Below are positions 10,548-20,596 of a stretch of 24,767 nt of DNA, one piece after another. Both the position numbers and the translations under genes were made by a program. Under the pieces are notes generated by a model. That model was not told where the DNA came from. It saw nothing but the letters and a program-made list of their open reading frames with translations, and made no database searches. Source of the stretch: Saccoglossus kowalevskii (taxonomy: Eukaryota > Hemichordata > Enteropneusta > Harrimaniidae); NCBI RefSeq assembly GCF_000003605.2, contig NW_003119840.1:1-24767 (forward strand), read 5' to 3'. Each line of letters begins with the position of its first letter. Position 1 is the stretch's first letter.

Positions 10548-11591
10548 GAACCCTTAAGTGGACCTGATGTGTTACAAGACTTCCACTAGATTAGTATGAT
10601 GGAACCATTGAGTAGATCTGATGTGTTACACGACTTCCTACTACATTAGTGTGATGGAACCATTAAGTGGACCTGATGTGTTACAAGATTTCCTACTAGA
10701 TTAGTGTGATGGAACCTTTAAGTGGACTTGAGGTGTTCCAAGATTTCCTACTAGATGAGTGTGATGGAACCATTAAGTGGACCTGAAGTGTTACAAGACC
10801 TCCTACTAGATTAGTGTGATGGAACCATTAAGTGGACATGAAGTGTTACAAAACTTCCTACTAGATTAGTGTGATAGAACCATTAAGAGGACCTGAAGTG
10901 TTACAAGACTTCCTACTAGATTAGTGTGATGGAACCATTAAGTGGACCTGAAGTGTTACAAGACTTCCTACTAGATTAGTGTGATAGGACCATTAAGTGG
11001 ACCTGAAGTGTTACAAGACCTCCTACTAGATTAGTGTGATGGAACCATTAAGTGGACTTGAGGTATTACAAGATTTCCTACTAGATTAGTGTGATGGAAC
11101 CATTAAGTGGACCTCATGTGTTACAAGACTTCCCACTAGATTAGTGTGATGGAAACATTAAGTGGACCTGATGTGTTACAAGACTTCCTACTAGATTAGT
11201 GTGATTGAACCATAAGGTGGACCTGAGCTGCTACAAGACTTCCCACTAGATTAGTGTGATGGAAACATTAAGTGGACCTGAAGTGTTTCAAGACTTCCCA
11301 CTAGATTAGTGTGATGGAAAAATTAAGTGGACCTGAGCTGTTACAAGACTTCCCACTAGATTAGTGTGATGGAAACATTAAGTGGACCTGAGCTGTTACA
11401 AGACTTCCCACTAGATTAGTGTGATGGAAACATTAAGAGGACCTGAGCTGTTACAAGACTTCCCACTAGATTAGTGTGATGGAAACATTAAGTGGACCTG
11501 AGCTGTTACAAGACTTCCCACTAGATTAGTGTGATAGAACCATTAAGTGGACCTGAGCTGTTACAAGACTTCCTACTAGATTAGTGTGATG
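10548..11591 (+). repeat. Reference higher-order repeat, 19 monomers (1,044 bp)
   Basis: This is the most complete ordered unit. Starts are L 10548, M 10602, N 10657, O 10712, P 10767, Q 10822, R 10877, A 10932, B 10987, C 11042, D 11097, E 11152, F 11207, G 11262, H 11317, I 11372, I-prime ('aagagg') 11427, J 11482 and K 11537, with the next L at 11592. Only the first unit departs from 55 bp: one c or t is missing in 'cttccac' near 10583. Neighbouring monomers differ at several positions, whereas same-letter monomers in other copies are near-identical. That is the defining feature of HOR organisation. Confidence 0.9.
10932..10986 (+). repeat. Representative 55-bp monomer (subtype A)
   Basis: This unit matches the array majority at nearly every position and serves as the reference for variants. 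Its parts are 'gaaccattaagtgg' (1-14), 'acctgaagtg' (15-24), 'ttacaagacttcctac' (25-40), 'tagattag' (41-48) and 'tgtgata' (49-55). It has 22 G/C in the majority form and no CpG. The most variable places are positions 4-9, 16-22, 31-38 and the last base, which is a, g or t depending on subtype. A short inverted repeat, 'gaagt' (19-23) against 'acttc' (32-36) with an 8-base loop, occurs only in 'gaagtg' subtypes. The chosen start is arbitrary, as for any tandem repeat. Confidence 0.95.
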
Positions 11592-12471
11592 GAACCCTTA
11601 AGTGGACCTGATGTGTTACAAGACTTCCTACTAGACTAGTATGATGGAACCATTGAGTGGATCTGATGTGTTACACGACTTACTACTACATTAGTGTGAT
11701 GGAACCATTAAGTGGACCTGATGTGTTACAAGATTTCCTACTAGATTAGTGTGATGGAACCTTTAAGTGGACTTGAGGTGTTCCAAGATTTCCTACTAGA
11801 TGAGTGTGATGGAACCATTAAGTGGACCTGAAGTGTTACAAGACCTCCTACTAGATTAGTGTGATGGAACCATTAAGTGGACATGAAGTGTTACAAAACT
11901 TCCCACTAGATTAGTGTGATAGAACCATTAAGAGGACCTGAAGTGTTACAAGACTTCCTACTAGATTAGTGTGATAGGACCATTAAGTGGACCTGAAGTG
12001 TTACACGACCTCCTACTAGATTAGTGTGATGGAACCATTAAGTGAATCTGAAGTGTTACAAAACTTCCTACTAGATTAGTGTGATAGAACCATTAAGTGG
12101 ACCTGAAGTGTTACAAGACTTCTTACTAGATTAGTGTGATAGGACCATTAAGTGGACCTGAAGTGTTACAAGACCTCCTACTAGATTAGTGTGATGGAAC
12201 CATTGATTGGACTTGAGGTATTACAAGATTTCCTACTAGATTAGTGTGATAGGACCATTAAGTGGACCTGAAGTGTTACAATACCTCCTACTAGATTAGT
12301 GTGATAGAACCATTAAGTGGACCTGAAGTGTTAGAAGACTTCCTACTAGATTAGTGTGATAGGACCATTAAGTGGACCTGAAGTGTTACAAGACCTCCTA
12401 CTAGATTAGTATGATGGAACCATTGAGTGGATCTGATGTGTTACAAGACTTCCTACTACATTAGTGTGATG
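11592..12471 (+). repeat. Segmental duplication, copy 1 of the 6,586-bp-spaced pair
   Basis: Sixteen consecutive monomers (L, M, N, O, P, Q, R, B, x, A, B, y, 'caatacc', 'ttagaag', B, M) correspond to those starting at 18178. The offset is 6,586 bp at the L start, at 'aagagg' and at 'caatacc'. A handful of substitutions distinguish the copies, for example 'gattgg' here against 'aattgg' there, and 'ttacacgacc' here against 'ttacaagacc'. Confidence 0.85.
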
Positions 12472-12526
12472 GAACCATTAAGTGGACCTGAAGTGTTACA
12501 AGACTTCCTACTAGATTAGTGTGATG
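11592..12526 (+). repeat. HOR copy, 17 monomers (935 bp), switched after R
   Basis: L to R follow the reference order (R at 11922), then the array switches to a different module: B with 'ttacacgacc', a unit with 'gtgaatctg', A, B, 'ccattgattgg', 'caatacctcc' and 'ttagaag'. It continues with a B whose tail is 'gtatgatg', an M-like unit with 'ttacaagac' and a 'gaagtg' unit. The reference C-K half is absent. The same L-R-then-switch order occurs at 18178, exactly 6,586 bp downstream. Confidence 0.85.
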
Positions 12527-12581
12527 GAACCCTTAAGTGGACCATATGTGTTACAAGACTTCCTACTAGATTAGTATGATG

Positions 12582-13395
12582 GAACCATTGAGTGGATCTG
12601 ATGTGTTACACGACTTCCTACTAAATTAGTGTGATGGAACCATTAAGTGGACCTGATGTGTTACAAGACTTCCTACTAGATTAGTATGATGGAACCATTG
12701 AGTGGATCTGATGTGTTACACGACTTCCTACTACATTAGTGTGATGGAACCATTAAGTGGACCTGATGTGTTACAAGATTTCCTACTAGATTAGTGTGAT
12801 GGAACCTTTAAGTGGACTTGAGGTGTTCCAAGATTTCCTACTAGATTTGTGTGATGGAACCATTAAGTGGACCTGAAGTGTTACAAAACTTCCTACTAGA
12901 TTAGTGTGATAGAACCATTAAGTGGACCTGAAGTGTTACAAGACTTCCTACTAGATTAGTGTGATAGGACCATTAAGTGGACCTGAAGTGTTACAAGACC
13001 TCCTACTAGATTAGTGTGATGGAACCATTAAGTGGACCTGAAGTGTTACAAAACTTCCTACTAGATTAGTGTGATAGAACCATTTAGTGGACCTGAAGTG
13101 TTACAAGACTTCCTACTAGATTAGTGTGATAGGACCATTAAGTGGACCTGAAGTGTTACAAGACCTCCTACTAGATTAGTGTGATGGAACCATTAAGTGG
13201 ACTTGAGGTATTACAAGATTTCCTACTAGATTAGTGTGATGGAACCATTAAGTGGACCCGATGTGTTACAAGACTTCCCACTAGATTAGTGTGATGGAAA
13301 CATTAAGTGGACCTGATGTGTTACAAGACTTCCTACTAGATTAGTGTGATTGAACCATAAGTGGACCTGAGCTGCTACAAGACTTCCCTGGAGAT
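12582..13395 (+). repeat. Segmental duplication, copy 1 of the 10.35-kb-spaced pair
   Basis: It corresponds to 22933-23745 at an offset of 10,351 bp, then 10,352 bp after a one-base deletion near 13363. It shares M ('ctaaatt'), 'gatttgtgtg', C and F ('ccctggag') in the same order. The part 12912-13395 also matches 19552-20035 at offset 6,640, so this module exists in at least three places in the window. Confidence 0.85.
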
Positions 13396-13608
13396 TAGTG
13401 TGATGGAAACATTAAGTGGACATGAAGTGTTACAAAACTTCCTACTAGATTAGTGTGATAGAACCATTAAGTGGACATGAGTGTTACAAGACTTCTACTA
13501 GATTAGTGTGATAGGACCATTAAGTGGACCTGAAGTGTTACAAGACCTCCTACTAGATTAGTGTGATGGGAACCATTAAGTGGACTTGAGGTATTACAAG
13601 ATTTCCAC
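13356..13608. other. Indel patch, five one-base changes
   Basis: 'ccataagtgg' for 'ccataaggtgg', 'gacatgagtg' for 'gacatgaagtg', 'cttctac', 'gatgggaacc' with one extra g, and 'atttccac'. All are length changes in runs of two or three identical bases. The F unit affected at 13357 has the normal form in its duplicates at 19992 and 23703. Confidence 0.65.
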
Positions 13609-14063
13609 TAGATTAGTGTGATGGAACCATTAAGTGGACCTCATGTGTTACAAGACTTCCCACTAGATTAGTGTGATGGAAACATTAAGTGGACCTGATG
13701 TGTTACAAGACTTCCTACTAGATTAGTGTGATTGAACCATAAGGTGGACCTGAGCTGCTACAAGACTTCCCACTAGATTAGTGTGATGGAAACATTAAGT
13801 GGACCTGAAGTGTTTCAAGACTTCCCACTAGATTAGTGTGATGGAAAAATTAAGTGGACCTGAGCTGTTACAAGACTTCCCACTAGATTAGTGTGATGGA
13901 AACATTAAGTGGACCTGAGCTGTTACAAGACTTCCCACTAGATTAGTGTGATGGAAACATTAAGTGGACCTGAGCTGTTACAAGACTTCCCACTAGATTA
14001 GTGTGATAGAACCATTAAGTGGACCTGAGCTGTTACAAGACTTCCTACTAGATTAGTGTGATG

Positions 14064-15053
14064 GAACCCTTAAGTGGACCTGATGTGTTACAAGACTTCC
14101 TACTAGATTAGTATGATGGAACCATTGAGTGGATCTGATGTGTTACACGACTTCCTACTACATTAGTGTGATGGAACCATTAAGTGGACCTGATGTGTTA
14201 CAAGATTTCCTACTAGATTAGTGTGATGGAACCTTTAAGTGGACTTGAGGTGTTCCAAGATTTCCTACTAGATGAGTGTGATGGAACCATTAAGTGGACC
14301 TGAAGTGTTACAAGACCTCCTACTAGATTAGTGTGATGGAACCATTAAGTGGACATGAAGTGTTACAAAACTTCCTACTAGATTAGTGTGATAGAACCAT
14401 TAAGAGGACCTGAAGTGTTACAAGACTTCCTACTAGATTAGTGTGATGGAACCATTAAGTGGACCTGAAGTGTTACAAGACTTCCTACTAGATTAGTGTG
14501 ATAGGACCATTAAGTGGACCTGAAGTGTTACAAGACCTCCTACTAGATTAGTGTGATGGAACCATTAAGTGGACTTGAGGTATTACAAGATTTCCTACTA
14601 GATTAGTGTGATGGAACCATTAAGTGGACCTGATGTGTTATAAGACTTCCCACTAGATTAGTGTGATGGAAACATTAAGTGGACCTGATGTGTTACAAGA
14701 CTTCCTACTAGATTAGTGTGATTGAACCATAAGGTGGACCTGAGCTGCTACAAGACTTCCCACTAGATTAGTGTGATGGAAACATTAAATGGACCGGAAG
14801 TGTTTCAAGACTTCCCACTAGATTAGTGTGATGGAAACATTAAGTGGACCTGAGCTGTTACAAGACTTCCCACTAGATTAGTTTGATGGAAACATTAAGT
14901 GGACCTGAGCTGTTACAAGACTTCCCACTAGATTAGTGTGATGGAAACATTAAGTGGACCTGAAGTGTTACAAGACTTCCCACTAGATTAGTGTGATAGA
15001 ACCATTAAGTGGACCTGAGCTGTTACAAGACTTCCTACTAGATTAGTGTGATG
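14064..15053 (+). repeat. HOR copy, 18 monomers (990 bp)
   Basis: L, M, N, O, P, Q, R, A, B, C, D ('ttataag'), E, F, G-like ('aaatggaccgg'), I with tail 'gtttgatg', I, J-like ('gaagtg', tail 'gata') and K. This is the reference order with H and one I missing, and it is exactly 18 x 55 bp. 14064-14778 is nearly identical to the matching part of 10548-11261, apart from 'cctgatg'/'ttataag' against 'cctcatg'/'ttacaag' in D and the one-base loss in the L of the other copy. Confidence 0.88.
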
Positions 15054-15299
15054 GAACCCTTAAGTGGACCTGATGTGTTACAAGACTTCCTACTAGATTA
15101 GTGTGATGGAACCATTGAGTGGATCTGATGTGTTACACGACTTCCTACTACATTAGTGTGATGGAACCATTAAGTGGACCTGATGTGTTACAAGATTTCC
15201 TACTAGATTAGTGTGATGGAACCTTTAAGTGGACTTGAGGTGTTCCAAGATTTCCTACTAGATTAGTGTGATAGAACCATTAAGTGGACATGAAGTGTT

Positions 15300-15449
15300 A
15301 CAGACCTCCTACTAGATTAGTGTGATGGAACCATTAAGTGGACTTGAGGTATACAAGATTTCTACTAGATTAGTGTGATGGAACATTAAGTGGACTGAAG
15401 TGTTACAGACTTCCCACTAGATTAGTGTGATGGAACCTTTAAGTGGACT
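15300..15449. other. Indel patch, seven one-base deletions
   Basis: 'ttacagacc', 'gtatacaag', 'atttctac', 'gaacattaag', 'ggactgaag', 'ttacagactt' and 'ggactgagg' each lack one base of a doublet. Seven deletions in 150 bp stand beside thousands of bases with none. The matching unit at 8678 has no loss, which supports base-calling or consensus error. Confidence 0.7.
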
Positions 15450-15651
15450 GAGGTGTTACAAGACTTCCCACTAGATTAGTGTGATGGAACCATTAAGTGG
15501 ACCTGAGGTGTTACAAGACTTCCTACTAGATTAGTGTAATGAAACCATTATGTGGACCTGATGTGTTACAAGACTTCTTACTAGATTAGTATGATGGAAC
15601 CATTGAGTGGATCTGATGTGTTACACGACTTCCTACTAAATTAGTGTGATG

Positions 15652-16385
15652 GAACCATTAAGTGGACTTGAGGTATTACAAGATTTCCTACTAGATTAGT
15701 GTGATGGAACCATTAAGTGGACCCGATGTGTTACAAGACTTCCCACTAGATTAGTGTGATGGAAACATTAAGTGGACCTGATGTGTTACAAGACTTCCTA
15801 CTAGATTAGTGTGATTGAACCATAAGGTGGACCTGAGCTGCTACAAGACTTCCCTGGAGATTAGTGTGATGGAAACATTAAGTGGACCTGAAGTGTTTCA
15901 AGACTTCCCACTAGATTAGTGTGATGGAAACATTAAGTGGACCTGAGCTGTTACAAGACTTCCCACTAGATTAGTGTGATGGAAACATTAAGTGGACCTG
16001 AGCTGTTACAAGACTTCCCACTAGATTAGTGTGATGGAAACATTAAGTGGACCTGAGTTTTTACAAGACTTCCCACTAGATTAGTGTGATAGAACCATTA
16101 AGTGGACGTGAGGTGTTACAAGACTTCCTACTAGATTAGTGTGATGGAACCATTAAGTGGACCTGAGGTGTTACAAGATTTCCTACTAGATTAGTGTGAT
16201 GGAACCATTAAGTGGACCTGAAGTGTTACAAAACTTCCTACTAGATTAGTGTGATAGAACCATTAAGTGGACCTGAGGTGTTACAAGATTTCCTACTAGA
16301 TTAGTGTGATGGAACCATTAAGTGGACCTGAAGTGTTACAAAACTTCCTACTAGATTGGTGTGATAGAACCATTAAGTGGACCTG
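15652..16385 (+). repeat. Segmental duplication, copy 1 of the 4,175-bp-spaced pair
   Basis: These 734 bases match 19827-20560 base for base except at one place I can see: 'gagtttttac' near 16056 against 'gagcttttac' near 20231. The offset is 4,175 bp throughout, checked at 'acccg', 'acgtgagg' and 'gattggtg'. The left edge falls at the monomer start of C, preceded by M here and B there. The right edge falls at 'cctga', where 'tgtg' faces 'ggtg'. This is the most recent-looking duplication in the window. Confidence 0.9.
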
Positions 16386-16393
16386 ATGTGTTA

Positions 16394-16565
16394 CAGATTT
16401 CCTACTAGATTAGTGTGATGGAACCTTTAAGTGGACTTGAGGTGTTCAAGATTTCTACTAGATTAGTGTGATAGAACCATTAAGTGGACATGAAGTGTTA
16501 CAAGACCTCCTACTAGATTAGTGTGATGGAACCATTAAGTGGACTGAAGTGTTACAAAACTTCTA
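16394..16565. other. Indel patch, five one-base deletions
   Basis: 'ttacagattt', 'gtgttcaag', 'atttctac', 'ggactgaag' and 'cttctac' each lack one base of a doublet. The patch begins about ten bases after the right edge of the near-perfect duplication 15652-16385. It is therefore also worth checking as a possible assembly join. Confidence 0.65.
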
Positions 16566-17241
16566 CTAGATTAGTGTGATAGAACCATTAAGTGGACCTG
16601 AAGTGTTACAAGACTTCCTACTAGATTAGTGTGATAGGACCATTAAGTGGACCTGAAGTGTTACAAGACTTCCTACTAGATTAGTGTGATGGAACCATTA
16701 AGTGGACCTGAAGTGTTACACAACTTCCTACTAGATTAGTGTGATAGAACCATTAAGTGGACATGATGTGTTACAAGACTTCCTACTAGATTAGTGTGAT
16801 ATGACCATTAAGTGGACCTGAAGTGTTACAAGACCTCCTACTAGATTAGTGTGATGGAACCATTAAGTGGACTTGAGGTATTACAAGATTTCCTACTAGA
16901 TTAGTGTGATGGAACCATTAAGTGGACCTCATGTGTTACAAGACTTCCCACTAGATTAGTGTGATGGAAACATTAAGTGGACCTGATGTGTTACAAGACT
17001 TCCTACTAGATTAGTGTGATTGAACCATAAGGTGGACCTGAGCTGCTACAAGACTTCCCACTAGATTAGTGTGATGGAAACATTAAGTGGACCTGAAGTG
17101 TTACAAGACTTTCCACTAGATTAGTGTGATGGAAACATTAAGTGGACCTGAGCTGTTACAAGACTTCCCACTAGATTAGTGTGATAGAACCATTAAGTGG
17201 ACCTGAGCTGTTACAAGACTTCCTACTAGATTAGTGTGATG

Positions 17242-18177
17242 GAACCCTTAAGTGGACCTGATGTGTTACAAGATTTTCCTACTAGATTAGTGTGATGGAA
17301 CCTTTAAGTGGACTTGAGGTGTTCCAAGATTTCCTACTAGATTAGTGTGATAGAACCATTAAGTGGACATGAAGTGTTACAAGACCTCCTACTAGATTAG
17401 TGTGATGGAACCATTAAGTGGACCTGAAGTGTTACAAAACTTCCTACTAGATTAGTGTGATAGAACCATTAAGTGGACCTGAAGTGTTACAAGACTTCCT
17501 ACTAGATTAGTGTGATAGGACCATTAAGTGGACCTGAAGTGTTACAAGACTTCCTACTAGATTAGTGTGATGGAACCATTAATTGGACCTGAAGTGTTAC
17601 AAAACTTCCTACTAGATTAGTGTGATAGAACCATTAAGTGGACATGATGTGTTACAAAACTTCCTACTAGATTAGTGTGATAGGACCATTAAGTGGACCT
17701 GAAGTGTTACAAGACCTCCTACTAGATTAGTGTGATGGAACCATTAAGTGGACTTGAGGTATTACAAGATTTCCTACTAGATTAGTGTGATGGAACCATT
17801 AAGTGGACCTCATGTGTTACAAGACTTCCCACTAGATTAGTGTGATGGAAACATTAAGTGGACCTGATGTGTTACAAGACTTCCTACTAGATTAGTGTGA
17901 TTGAACCATAAGGTGGACCTGAGCTGCTACAAGACTTCCCACTAGATTAGTGTGATGGAAACATTAAGTGGACCTGAAGTGTTTCAAGACTTCCCACTAG
18001 ATTAGTGTGATGGAAAAATTAAGTGGACCTGAGCTGTTACAAGACTTCCCACTAGATTAGTGTGATGGAAACATTAAGTGGACCTGAGCTGTTACAAGAC
18101 TTCCCACTAGATTAGTGTGATAGAACCATTAAGTGGACCTGAGCTGTTACAAGACTTCCTACTAGATTAGTGTGATG
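17242..18177 (+). repeat. HOR copy, 17 monomers (936 bp), L/N hybrid start
   Basis: The first unit has an L head ('gaacccttaag') and an N tail ('agattttcc', tail 'gtgtgatg'), so M is skipped. O with tail 'gata', 'gacatgaag' with 'gacctcc', 'caaaactt' and A-like units, an 'aattgg' unit, 'gacatgatg', B, C, D ('cctcatg'), E, F, G, H, J-type and K follow. The layout resembles 611-1600 in its first two thirds and the reference HOR afterwards. There is one extra t near 17277. Confidence 0.85.
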
Positions 18178-19057
18178 GAACCCTTAAGTGGACCTGATGT
18201 GTTACAAGACTTCCTACTAGATTAGTATGATGGAACCATTGAGTGGATCTGATGTGTTACACGACTTCCTACTACATTAGTGTGATGGAACCATTAAGTG
18301 GACCTGATGTGTTACAAGATTTCCTACTAGATTAGTGTGATGGAACCTTTAAGTGGACTTGAGGTGTTCCAAGATTTCCTACTAGATGAGTGTGATGGAA
18401 CCATTAAGTGGACCTGAAGTGTTACAAGACCTCCTACTAGATTAGTGTGATGGAACCATTAAGTGGACATGAAGTGTTACAAAACTTCCTACTAGATTAG
18501 TGTGATAGAACCATTAAGAGGACCTGAAGTGTTACAAGACTTCCTACTAGATTAGTGTGATAGGACCATTAAGTGGACCTGAAGTGTTACAAGACCTCCT
18601 ACTAGATTAGTGTGATGGAACCATTAAGTGGACCTGAAGTGTTACAAAACTTCCTACTAGATTAGTGTGATAGAACCATTAAGTGGACCTGAAGTGTTAC
18701 AAGACTTCCTACTAGATTAATGTGATAGGACCATTAAGTGGACCTGAAGTGTTACAAGACCTCCTACTAGATTAGTGTGATGGAACCATTAATTGGACTT
18801 GAGGTATTACAAGATTTCCTACTAGATTAGTGTGATAGGACCATTAAGTGGACCTGAAGTGTTACAATACCTCCTACTAGATTAGTGTGATAGAACCATT
18901 AAGTGGACCTGAAGTGTTAGAAGACTTCCTACTAGATTAGTGTGATAGGACCATTAAGTGGACCTGAAGTGTTACAAGACCTCCTACTAGATTAGTATGA
19001 TGGAACCATTGAGTGGATCTGATGTGTTACACGACTTCCTACTAAATTAGTGTGATG
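18178..19057 (+). repeat. Segmental duplication, copy 2 of the 6,586-bp-spaced pair
   Basis: This is the counterpart of 11592-12471, with 16 monomers in the same order. Distinguishing variants here are 'attaatgtgatagg' near 18718 and M with 'ttacacgac' and 'ctaaatt'. Confidence 0.85.
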
Positions 19058-19208
19058 GAACCATTAAGTGGACCTGATGTGTTACAAGACTTCCTACTAG
19101 ATTAGTATGATGGAACCATTGAGTGGATCTGATGTGTTACACGACTTCCTACTACATTAGTGTGATGGAACCATTAAGTGGACCTGATGTGTTACAAGAT
19201 TTCCTACT

Positions 19209-19551
19209 AGAATAGTGTGATGGAACCATTATGTGGACCTGATGTGTTACAAGACTTCCTACCAGATTAGTGTGATAGGCCCATTATGTGGACCTGAGGT
19301 GTTACAAGACTTCCCACTAGATTAGTGTGATGGAACCATTAAGTGGACCTGAGTTGTTACAAGACTTCCTACTAGATTAGTATGATAACCCATTAAGTGG
19401 ACCTGAGGTGTTACAAGACTTCCCACTAGATTAGTGTGATGAAACCATTAAGTGGACGTGAGGTGTTACAGGACTTCCTACTAGATTAGTGTGATGGAAC
19501 CATTAAGTGGACCTGAGGTGTTACAAGATTTCCTACTAGATTAGTGTGATG
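19209..19551 (+). repeat. Diverged monomer patch
   Basis: About six consecutive units carry changes rare or absent elsewhere: 'ctagaatagtg', 'ccattatgtgg', 'ctaccagatt', 'gataggcccatt', 'gagttgttac', 'gtatgataaccc', 'gatgaaacc', 'acgtgaggtg' and 'ttacagg'. 'gaggtg' units predominate here, although they are a minority in the array. The repeat frame is kept apart from one lost base near 19388. These may be remnants of an older, less homogenised stretch between two recent duplications. Confidence 0.75.
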
Positions 19552-19826
19552 GAACCATTAAGTGGACCTGAAGTGTTACAAGACTTCCTACTAGATTAGT
19601 GTGATAGGACCATTAAGTGGACCTGAAGTGTTACAAGACCTCCTACTAGATTAGTGTGATGGAACCATTAAGTGGACCTGAAGTGTTACAAAACTTCCTA
19701 CTAGATTAGTGTGATAGAACCATTTAGTGGACCTGAAGTGTTACAAGACTTCCTACTAGATTAGTGTGATAGGACCATTAAGTGGACCTGAAGTGTTACA
19801 AGACCTCCTACTAGATTAGTGTGATG

Positions 19827-20560
19827 GAACCATTAAGTGGACTTGAGGTATTACAAGATTTCCTACTAGATTAGTGTGATGGAACCATTAAGTGGACCCG
19901 ATGTGTTACAAGACTTCCCACTAGATTAGTGTGATGGAAACATTAAGTGGACCTGATGTGTTACAAGACTTCCTACTAGATTAGTGTGATTGAACCATAA
20001 GGTGGACCTGAGCTGCTACAAGACTTCCCTGGAGATTAGTGTGATGGAAACATTAAGTGGACCTGAAGTGTTTCAAGACTTCCCACTAGATTAGTGTGAT
20101 GGAAACATTAAGTGGACCTGAGCTGTTACAAGACTTCCCACTAGATTAGTGTGATGGAAACATTAAGTGGACCTGAGCTGTTACAAGACTTCCCACTAGA
20201 TTAGTGTGATGGAAACATTAAGTGGACCTGAGCTTTTACAAGACTTCCCACTAGATTAGTGTGATAGAACCATTAAGTGGACGTGAGGTGTTACAAGACT
20301 TCCTACTAGATTAGTGTGATGGAACCATTAAGTGGACCTGAGGTGTTACAAGATTTCCTACTAGATTAGTGTGATGGAACCATTAAGTGGACCTGAAGTG
20401 TTACAAAACTTCCTACTAGATTAGTGTGATAGAACCATTAAGTGGACCTGAGGTGTTACAAGATTTCCTACTAGATTAGTGTGATGGAACCATTAAGTGG
20501 ACCTGAAGTGTTACAAAACTTCCTACTAGATTGGTGTGATAGAACCATTAAGTGGACCTG
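19827..20560 (+). repeat. Segmental duplication, copy 2 of the 4,175-bp-spaced pair
   Basis: This is the near-perfect counterpart of 15652-16385. Its left part, to about 20035, also belongs to the module shared with 12912-13395 (offset 6,640). The region is thus a mosaic of two overlapping duplication events. Confidence 0.9.
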
Positions 20561-20596
20561 AGGTGTTACAAGATTTCCTACTAGATTAGTGTGATG

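Larger units (their letters stand above)
12527..14063 (+). repeat. 28-monomer block, mixed module then HOR half
   Basis: L with 'ccatatgtg' (12527), M ('ctaaatt'), a 'gatgtg' unit, M, N, O ('gatttgtg'), alternating 'gaagtg' and 'ggacc' units including 'catttagtgg' (near 13081), C, D ('cccgatg'), E and F ('ccctggag') are followed by a 'gacatgaag' join. The reference order then resumes: B, C, D, E, F, G, H, I, J, K up to 14063. It has three net lost bases, all within 13356-13608. Confidence 0.82.
15054..17241 (+). repeat. 40-monomer rearranged block with two indel patches
   Basis: L, M (after 'gtgtgatg'), N and O open the block as at 6698. A damaged stretch (15300-15449) leads to the 'gtgtaatg' module also seen at 8733, then M ('ctaaatt'). 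The module 15652-16385 follows, running C, D ('cccgatg'), E, F ('ccctggag'), G, I, I and an odd 'gagtttttac' unit. After it come 'acgtgaggtg', alternating 'gaggtg' and 'caaaactt' units and a 'gattggtg' tail. N- and O-like units with a second indel patch, an A/B series, C, D, E, F, J and K finish it. Net loss is 12 bases, all single. Confidence 0.8.

Noticed and set aside
10950-10967. Hairpin or terminator-like dyad 'gaagt...acttc'
   Set aside because: Only a 5-bp stem with an 8-base loop, present only in 'gaagtg' subtypes and with no T-run after it. It is not supported as a functional structure.
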